Virus record (IMG/VR): IMGVR_UViG_3300021963_000724
Location: 1 to 22,137 of that record
Length of the DNA: 22,137 nucleotides
Direction: 5' to 3' (one strand)
Origin: a virus
The notes beneath the pieces are model-generated. The model was not told the DNA's origin. It did no database searches and saw nothing but the letters and a program-made list of their open reading frames with translations. How positions within the stretch are numbered: position 1 is the stretch's first letter; every line of letters begins with the position of its first letter. The position numbers and the translations under genes are program-made. Of the stretch, positions 18,601-22,137 are shown piece after piece.

Positions 18601-18815
18601 GTAATCTACCAAGACCCAACTTTATAGCTATAGATGAAGGATTTGGATGTGCTGATGCTGATAATTTATCATCTATGGGTGCTTTATTTGCGTTCTTGAA
18701 GACTAACTTTGATTTCGTATGGATTATTAGTCATTTGGATAGTATGAGAGACATGGTTGACAATAGACTTGAAATTAAGAAAGAAAACGGGTTCTCTAAA
18801 GTTAATTATGTATAA
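15630..18815 (+). CDS. Single-chain Mre11-Rad50 (gp47-gp46, SbcD-SbcC) fusion
   Basis: A 1061-residue protein joining two subunits of the DNA double-strand-break end-processing complex. Residues 1 to about 250 are the Mre11/SbcD phosphoesterase: D20 and H22 in HIADIHLR, D57 and H60 in GDVLH, GNHD at 91-94, H168 in HGPV, and GDIHRH at 201-206. A short cap and linker follow (about 250-390). The Rad50/SbcC ATPase begins near 391 with FDNMFSYG. Its Walker A is at 417-424 (ANNAAGKS). A coiled coil of about 560-900 has the CxxC zinc hook at C736/C739. The signature ASGMERF is at about 971-977, Walker B D1002/E1003 in FIAIDEGFG, and H1035 in IISHLDS. T4 has the same two functions as adjacent genes 47 and 46, in the same order. 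No Met lies between 274 and 395, so an ATG start for a free Rad50 half is not available there. Confidence 0.9.
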   Translation: MAKYLKSDIEEFKNVFHIADIHLRLTKRHDEYNQVFERLYKAVDKTPAETVVTVLGDVLHSKSDLSPECVKITTEFLQNLADRRPTVLIAGNHDATLANKNRLDSLSPIVDAINHKNLFYLKDSGLYILGDILFNHYSVFDEPDKYIKAKDIPKVYLNETRYKIALFHGPVNNAITDVGYKVASRTITNQIFDGHDIVLLGDIHRHQVLNQSEPIIVYVGSLIQQNHGEELKGHGFVFWDLKTKVFKHYEIPNDYGFYTAEINKGKLTTDISDMPKKARLRLKCFESVATEVKSVLSHIREKSDVTEVTYVRVDSPNTASNNIIDNSNFNLTDVSDVDYQNKLITDYLNNKNVSPTKDTLEKIYKINKDLNASLEKESIVRNIRWKPKKFEFDNMFSYGEDNIIDFTKMHNVVGLFANNAAGKSSVLSALSFCIFDKCDRAFKASHILNTQKMTFRCKFNFEVNGVDFFIERKGHADKKGNVKVDVKFWKEECGKVVELNGEARRSTNDIIRDYVGTYDDFILTVLSIQNNKVGSFVDMGQTERKDLLAQFMGLTIFDSLYNDASDKTKEINSLLKNFKNNDYTQKLLNLNADIENFSGSLRNENSNLEKLSNQRDSENDRLLDETKKLINVNGNIIDIVSIESKKVSLENSISTQSSSLNSYKSQLSSVESTYKEYDEIIKNYDNDDITTKYESYKELETSLNQKEQFIEKKKIVVTSKLQKLKKLEEHKYDPNCTFCTTNVFVKDAIKTREELESDKVEAQSLVGEYTNLKNKVGELSYIKDHWKEYNDIHKLHVETQIKINKLNTEILKLSNNISSNQNSLINIESQIKEYYNNKDAIEFNKTIKDTIDSIKSNIKTIDLEIKNVNNNIINYNTKISGFEEQRKTIQKSIEDVKVLEVEYEAYQLYTNAISRDGIPYELISRALPTIEKEVNNILNQIVEFTVILQTDGKNVTTHINYEDKRWPLELASGMERFVSSLAMRVALINISNLPRPNFIAIDEGFGCADADNLSSMGALFAFLKTNFDFVWIISHLDSMRDMVDNRLEIKKENGFSKVNYV

Positions 18816-18819
18816 TTAA
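18802..18819. other. 8-bp inverted repeat over the stop of the Mre11-Rad50 gene
   Basis: TTAATTAT and ATAATTAA flank a 2-base GT centre, overlapping the TAA at 18813-18815. There is no following run of T, so it is a weak candidate for a terminator. It could be chance in AT-rich DNA. Downstream, 18824-18845 is a run of alternating TA with an exact TATTTATA at 18830-18837, seven bases before the next ATG. Confidence 0.25.
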
Positions 18820-18843
18820 TGGGTATATATATTTATAGTATAT

Positions 18844-21800
18844 ATGCCCAGCATAAAGACAGGTCAAATTTTAGGTTTATCAAGTCAAAGTGTTAATATA
18901 GAAGATAAGACATACTTATCCGAATATTTTAACCTCACAGAGTTTTCTCCGGAATTCTCTGTGGGGAAAAATGCGTTGGTAATCAATGGAAGTGACAAAC
19001 TTAAAATTGGTGCTGAAATACTTACCGAAGCATTTGATGGTAATGGCGTACCTCTTTTTATAGAAAAGGCTATTAGCGTTGATCAATTAACAAATAAAAG
19101 AATTATTGTACTATCAATTTATGTTTATGAACAAAATTCAGTTGGTTCTGGTAAAATAATATTAGTTTCTACTACAATAGACAATAAAACAGTAAGATGG
19201 ACGGCTAATATAAACATAAATGTCAATAAAGTTACAGATTCTAAAATTAGATTCTATAGTCAACCATTAATTGAAGTTGAACCAATATTATCTTATGCAG
19301 TATCATCTTCTGTAGAAAATAATCCAAAAATAGTCACAGGTAGTTTTTTATCAAATGCCGTACAACCTAAGGCGGATTTTGATATTCAAAAGTTTGGATA
19401 TAGAAAAAATCTTGTAGATTATAGAATAATTGACAGTTCTGCTAACTTTAGTTCAAGTTTAAAAAATTTCCAAGTACAATTATATGTAAATAAAATTAGA
19501 GATTATGCTAGTTTTAATGAAATTAGTATAAATACCACTGCTTCTTTTTTAATTAAAGACGTATTAAATACTACTACATTAATTTTAGATACACCATTTA
19601 CTTATAATAACAAAGTTGCAACAATTACAAGTGGAAATTATAAAATTGTTTATAATGATGTAACTTATAATTCTTCTTTATTTTTATCTTCAAGTTATTT
19701 ACAAGAATCTTTAGGATTGAGTGGTGCAAAACAATATAAGAAGTTTTCTTATGCCAAGATAATTTATAAAAATATTAATACTTTTACTGGTAAACCTGCT
19801 AAACACAAAGTTTATAGAAAAAGTTTAAGAACTTTAGGCGATTTTGAATCGGTAATTGATGAATCATTTGGTGATACAGAAATATTAAGAGATCCGGTAA
19901 CTCCAAATAAAGCATTTGAACGATTGGGTGTATTTTTCAATCAATTTCATATAAATAATTTCTGGTTTACTAGTTCAAGTGATTTGAATTTTAAATATGA
20001 TAATCAAACATTTGTTAATGGTTTAAAAATATCTGGTAGTAATCTAAATGGTACATATGCAATTGTAAAAGCCAATACATCATTTACAAACAGAAATGTT
20101 TCTTATTTACCGTATAATGCAAATGAACAAGCTGCACAATCAGGATCCAACTATGACTGTAACTTTTTGTCTTTTTATAAAGATACAGATTATGTTTTCT
20201 CATTCAGAACATCCGTAATAGAAAAAGATTCTTCTGCTACGGCTAAATTGAAATTTTATATTACAAGTTCATTGCCAAGTGTAAATAAAAATATTAGTTA
20301 TGATTCAAATAGAGGTGTATTAATTGGAGAATTTGCTTATAGTGGAAGTACAACTGGAAAATATTTTGATCAAAAACAAAATTTTGAATTTAAATTTCCC
20401 GAAGATCTTTATGGAACTTTAGTTGTTTATCCCGAAAATGTCAAACAAATAATTGTTTCTGATTTATCAATAAAAGTTTCTGAATTGTATGGTTATACTG
20501 GAAATTCATATTATGTAAAAGTTCCATTCCCGGTAAATGTAGCTAATGAAGTTTTTGAAATTAAATCCGAATTATATGATGTTAATTCAAATCTTTCATA
20601 TACAAATTTAAGAACCGTTCAAGTTTTTGATCCATCTGGAAGTAGTGCTCCACCAGACATTGGAAGTAGTGCGGTGATAAATGTAGATATTTTAAATGTA
20701 ACAAGTAGTATTTTTTGGAAACATCCTTGTAAGAGTGATACACCCGCACCATTTAAATATTTCTTAACTTGGAATGATGTCACTGAACAAGTTTGTGTGA
20801 TGACATCCAGTGCGGTTGCTTCTGGAAGTATTATATCTGGGAGTGGAGGTGGTAATATTACTTCTATAATTGGTGGACCCGGAGTAACTATAATAAGTGG
20901 ATCTGGTCCGATAGTAACTATTAGTGCGAGTGCAGGAGGAACAGGAAATGGATTTCCATTTACTGGAAGTGGATATGTTACAGGATCTTTAATTGTTACA
21001 GGATCAATATCTTCATATAATATTACATCTAGTTTATATGGAACGGCTTCGTGGGCAATAAGTGCATCAAGATCAATTACGGCAAGTTATACTGTTTCGT
21101 CAAGTTATTCAAATACATCTAGTTATTCAATAAGTTCTAGTTATGCATTGAGTAGTTCATATGCAAATAGTTCTAGTTATTCTTTTAGTAGTTCTTTTGC
21201 TACAAGTGCAAGTTATGCAAATAATGGAATACCTACAGGTGGAACTACAAATTATGTATTAGCAAAAAATAGTCCAACTGATTATGATACCGTTTGGATA
21301 CCATCACCATCTGGACCTGCGGGTCAAGGTGAATTTTCATTTACATCATCATATTTTAGTGGATCTACATCGTCCATTACTTGTTCTTCGGATTATTCTT
21401 TTTGGCATTTACACACACTTAATAATTTAAATATTTATATTAGTTCTTCAGTAGATTCCGGATCATTTAGTATTAGATTAGTGTCTTCTGGAAGTACGAA
21501 TAATACAATTAATTTTTATCCATATCAACAAATACAATGGGGTGGCGTTGCCGGATTTGATGGACCTGGTAGTGGATCTATTGAAGTATCTGGATCTATT
21601 ACTTTAGTACCTGCACAAGAAATGGTATTGTCTTTTATTTATTATAATAACACATCGTCTTTATATCCGGAAAAGAAATACAGTGCATTTTTAACAGATT
21701 TAAAAACACCTGGTTTAGAAAATAAAACTATAGTACCAAATCTCTATTTAATTGGTGAAGGTGATTATAGTATTGGTGGTGGTGGATTAACAGATCCAAA

Positions 21801-21933
21801 TGCTTATATATTTACAATTAATGGTGGAGGTACAAGTCAAGATTTAGGTGGTATTGGAAGCAAAACATTTTGGGGATGGGCTCCTGTATATGTTGAAGGT
21901 GCCGGACGAAGATTTTTTCCTTTATATCAATAA
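18844..21933 (+). CDS. Tail fibre / receptor-binding-like structural protein
   Basis: A 1029-residue protein with fibre-like organisation. Residues 1 to about 600 are beta-rich, with an N-terminus (MPSIKTGQILGLSSQSVNIE) suited to attachment to the baseplate or tail. Residues around 675-705 contain GNITSIIGGPGVTIISGSG followed by PIVTISASAGG, a glycine-rich pattern common in phage fibre shafts. Residues 725-793 are a six-residue aromatic repeat (separate entry). A short GPAGQGEF segment near 825 then leads to a beta-rich head domain. The end (about 970-1029) is Gly-rich with GEGDYSIGGGGLTDP and closes with aromatic and basic residues (GAGRRFFPLYQ), a plausible receptor-binding tip or trimerisation region. 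It follows the recombination island by 28 bases and precedes the sheath gene. Fibre role inferred from architecture and position. Confidence 0.7.
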   Translation: MPSIKTGQILGLSSQSVNIEDKTYLSEYFNLTEFSPEFSVGKNALVINGSDKLKIGAEILTEAFDGNGVPLFIEKAISVDQLTNKRIIVLSIYVYEQNSVGSGKIILVSTTIDNKTVRWTANININVNKVTDSKIRFYSQPLIEVEPILSYAVSSSVENNPKIVTGSFLSNAVQPKADFDIQKFGYRKNLVDYRIIDSSANFSSSLKNFQVQLYVNKIRDYASFNEISINTTASFLIKDVLNTTTLILDTPFTYNNKVATITSGNYKIVYNDVTYNSSLFLSSSYLQESLGLSGAKQYKKFSYAKIIYKNINTFTGKPAKHKVYRKSLRTLGDFESVIDESFGDTEILRDPVTPNKAFERLGVFFNQFHINNFWFTSSSDLNFKYDNQTFVNGLKISGSNLNGTYAIVKANTSFTNRNVSYLPYNANEQAAQSGSNYDCNFLSFYKDTDYVFSFRTSVIEKDSSATAKLKFYITSSLPSVNKNISYDSNRGVLIGEFAYSGSTTGKYFDQKQNFEFKFPEDLYGTLVVYPENVKQIIVSDLSIKVSELYGYTGNSYYVKVPFPVNVANEVFEIKSELYDVNSNLSYTNLRTVQVFDPSGSSAPPDIGSSAVINVDILNVTSSIFWKHPCKSDTPAPFKYFLTWNDVTEQVCVMTSSAVASGSIISGSGGGNITSIIGGPGVTIISGSGPIVTISASAGGTGNGFPFTGSGYVTGSLIVTGSISSYNITSSLYGTASWAISASRSITASYTVSSSYSNTSSYSISSSYALSSSYANSSSYSFSSSFATSASYANNGIPTGGTTNYVLAKNSPTDYDTVWIPSPSGPAGQGEFSFTSSYFSGSTSSITCSSDYSFWHLHTLNNLNIYISSSVDSGSFSIRLVSSGSTNNTINFYPYQQIQWGGVAGFDGPGSGSIEVSGSITLVPAQEMVLSFIYYNNTSSLYPEKKYSAFLTDLKTPGLENKTIVPNLYLIGEGDYSIGGGGLTDPNAYIFTINGGGTSQDLGGIGSKTFWGWAPVYVEGAGRRFFPLYQ
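21016..21222 (+). repeat. Six-residue aromatic repeat in the fibre protein
   Basis: Aromatic residues recur exactly every six positions: Y749, Y755, Y761, Y767, Y773, Y779, F785 and Y791, preceded in register by Y725, L731 and W737 (R743 breaks the pattern). The common unit is SSSYxx with small residues between. At DNA level the period is 18 bases, but the codons vary, so selection appears to act on the protein. Such spacing suits a triple-stranded beta-fibre or beta-helix shaft. Confidence 0.8.
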
Positions 21934-21946
21934 TTTTAAAATTGTT

Positions 21947-21986
21947 TATAAATATTAACATCTTGAATTTTTCGGGAATATTTATA
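21947..21986. promoter_or_regulatory. Perfect 10-bp inverted repeat containing TATAAATA late-promoter-like boxes, upstream of the sheath gene
   Basis: TATAAATATT (21947-21956) is exactly reverse-complemented as AATATTTATA (21977-21986) across a 20-base spacer that contains TCGGG. The left arm holds TATAAATA on the + strand, identical to the T4 late promoter consensus; the right arm holds it on the minus strand. The + box is about 80 bases before the sheath ATG, giving a leader of reasonable length. A T7 run (21993-21999) follows, but the AT-only stem makes an intrinsic terminator unlikely. This 100-base spacer is the largest gap in the window. Confidence 0.45.
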
Positions 21987-22018
21987 TTTAGATTTTTTTA
22001 TCAAAATTTCTACATTTG

Positions 22019-22025
22019 AAAGGAA
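22019..22025 (+). promoter_or_regulatory. Ribosome binding site of the sheath gene
   Basis: AAAGGAA lies nine bases before the ATG at 22034 (counted from the A of AGGA). It is the only clear Shine-Dalgarno-like sequence among the gene starts in this window. Confidence 0.55.
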
Positions 22026-22033
22026 TTTAACAT

Positions 22034-22137
22034 ATGCCAATAACTGAAGGAGGAAAATTTAGTCCTGTTGACCGTATAGTCAGCCCAGGAGTATTTACAA
22101 GAGAAAACGACCTAAGCGGAGTAGCACAAGGTGTTGC
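22034..22137 (+). CDS. gp18: Tail sheath protein, N-terminus (partial, runs off the window)
   Basis: The open frame gives 34 codons before the window ends. It begins MPITEGGKFSPVDRIVSPGV and continues FTRENDLSGVAQGV. The SPGVFTRE-type motif with a following Asp/Leu/Ser is the usual N-terminal signature of T4 gp18-type sheath proteins, whose N-terminus links neighbouring subunits in the contractile sheath. The start is set by the AAAGGAA site. A TATAAATA box about 80 bases upstream fits strong late expression. The assignment rests on a short sequence, but the motif and the tail-gene context agree. Confidence 0.8.
   Translation, partial: MPITEGGKFSPVDRIVSPGVFTRENDLSGVAQGV

Noticed and set aside
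15630-18815. Two separate genes joined by a sequencing error
   Set aside because: The frame stays open and codon-like through the linker, there is no Met between residues 274 and 395, and domain order matches the T4 gene pair. Error cannot be fully excluded without reads, so the check is listed with the finding.
21016-21222. CRISPR-like or tandem DNA repeat
   Set aside because: The 18-base periodicity comes from a protein repeat with varied codons inside an open frame. There are no identical repeats separated by unique spacers.
21947-21999. Intrinsic terminator formed by the inverted repeat and the following T run
   Set aside because: The 10-bp stem is made only of A-T pairs with a 20-base loop, and the T run starts several bases after the stem. 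This would be too unstable for a typical terminator.
22011-22018. TACATTTG, matching the Bacteroidota -7 promoter pattern TAnnTTTG
   Set aside because: There is no matching TTTG-type -33 element at the usual distance, it would place the transcript start almost on the ribosome binding site, and one match in AT-rich DNA is weak evidence.

Overview
The window reads as part of a large, strongly AT-rich tailed-phage genome with a contractile, T4-like (myovirus) tail. All fifteen supported genes are on the + strand and tightly packed. Neighbouring genes either overlap or are separated by 2 to 100 bases, and no stretch over 300 bases lacks a gene. I saw no rRNA, tRNA, CRISPR array, insertion sequence or attachment site. 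Most starts lack a recognisable Shine-Dalgarno sequence. This fits a host that initiates without one, such as Bacteroidota or some Cyanobacteria, but the host is inference only.

Layout. (1) Bases 1-8439 hold the baseplate block: the tail end of a gene that may be gp25-like, a gp6/baseplate-J-type wedge protein, a DNRLRE-fold adhesin-like protein with a Gly-Ser-rich insertion, a small coiled-coil protein, and a 1411-residue gp7/tail-protein-I-like protein carrying a concanavalin-like domain. (2) Bases 8486-13191 hold four probable virion-surface or tail proteins. They share small modules, and the last is a seven-repeat FG-GAP-like propeller followed by paired dockerin-type calcium loops. (3) Bases 13220-18815 hold a small unknown gene and then a DNA-metabolism island: RuvC-type resolvase, DUF2786 protein, DnaG/gp61-type primase, and a single-chain fusion of the Mre11-like nuclease (T4 gp47/SbcD) with the Rad50-like ATPase (T4 gp46/SbcC). 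(4) Bases 18844-21933 encode a 1029-residue tail-fibre-like protein with an aromatic six-residue repeat. (5) A 100-base spacer contains a TATAAATA late-promoter-like site inside a perfect 10-bp inverted repeat, and leads into the start of the tail sheath gene, which runs off the window.

The structural genes would build the baseplate, its host-contact decorations and the contractile tail. The island would prime lagging-strand DNA synthesis, process broken ends and resolve recombination junctions, the recombination-dependent replication strategy known from T4. Embedding that island in the tail operon, and fusing the two end-processing subunits, are the most distinctive features.
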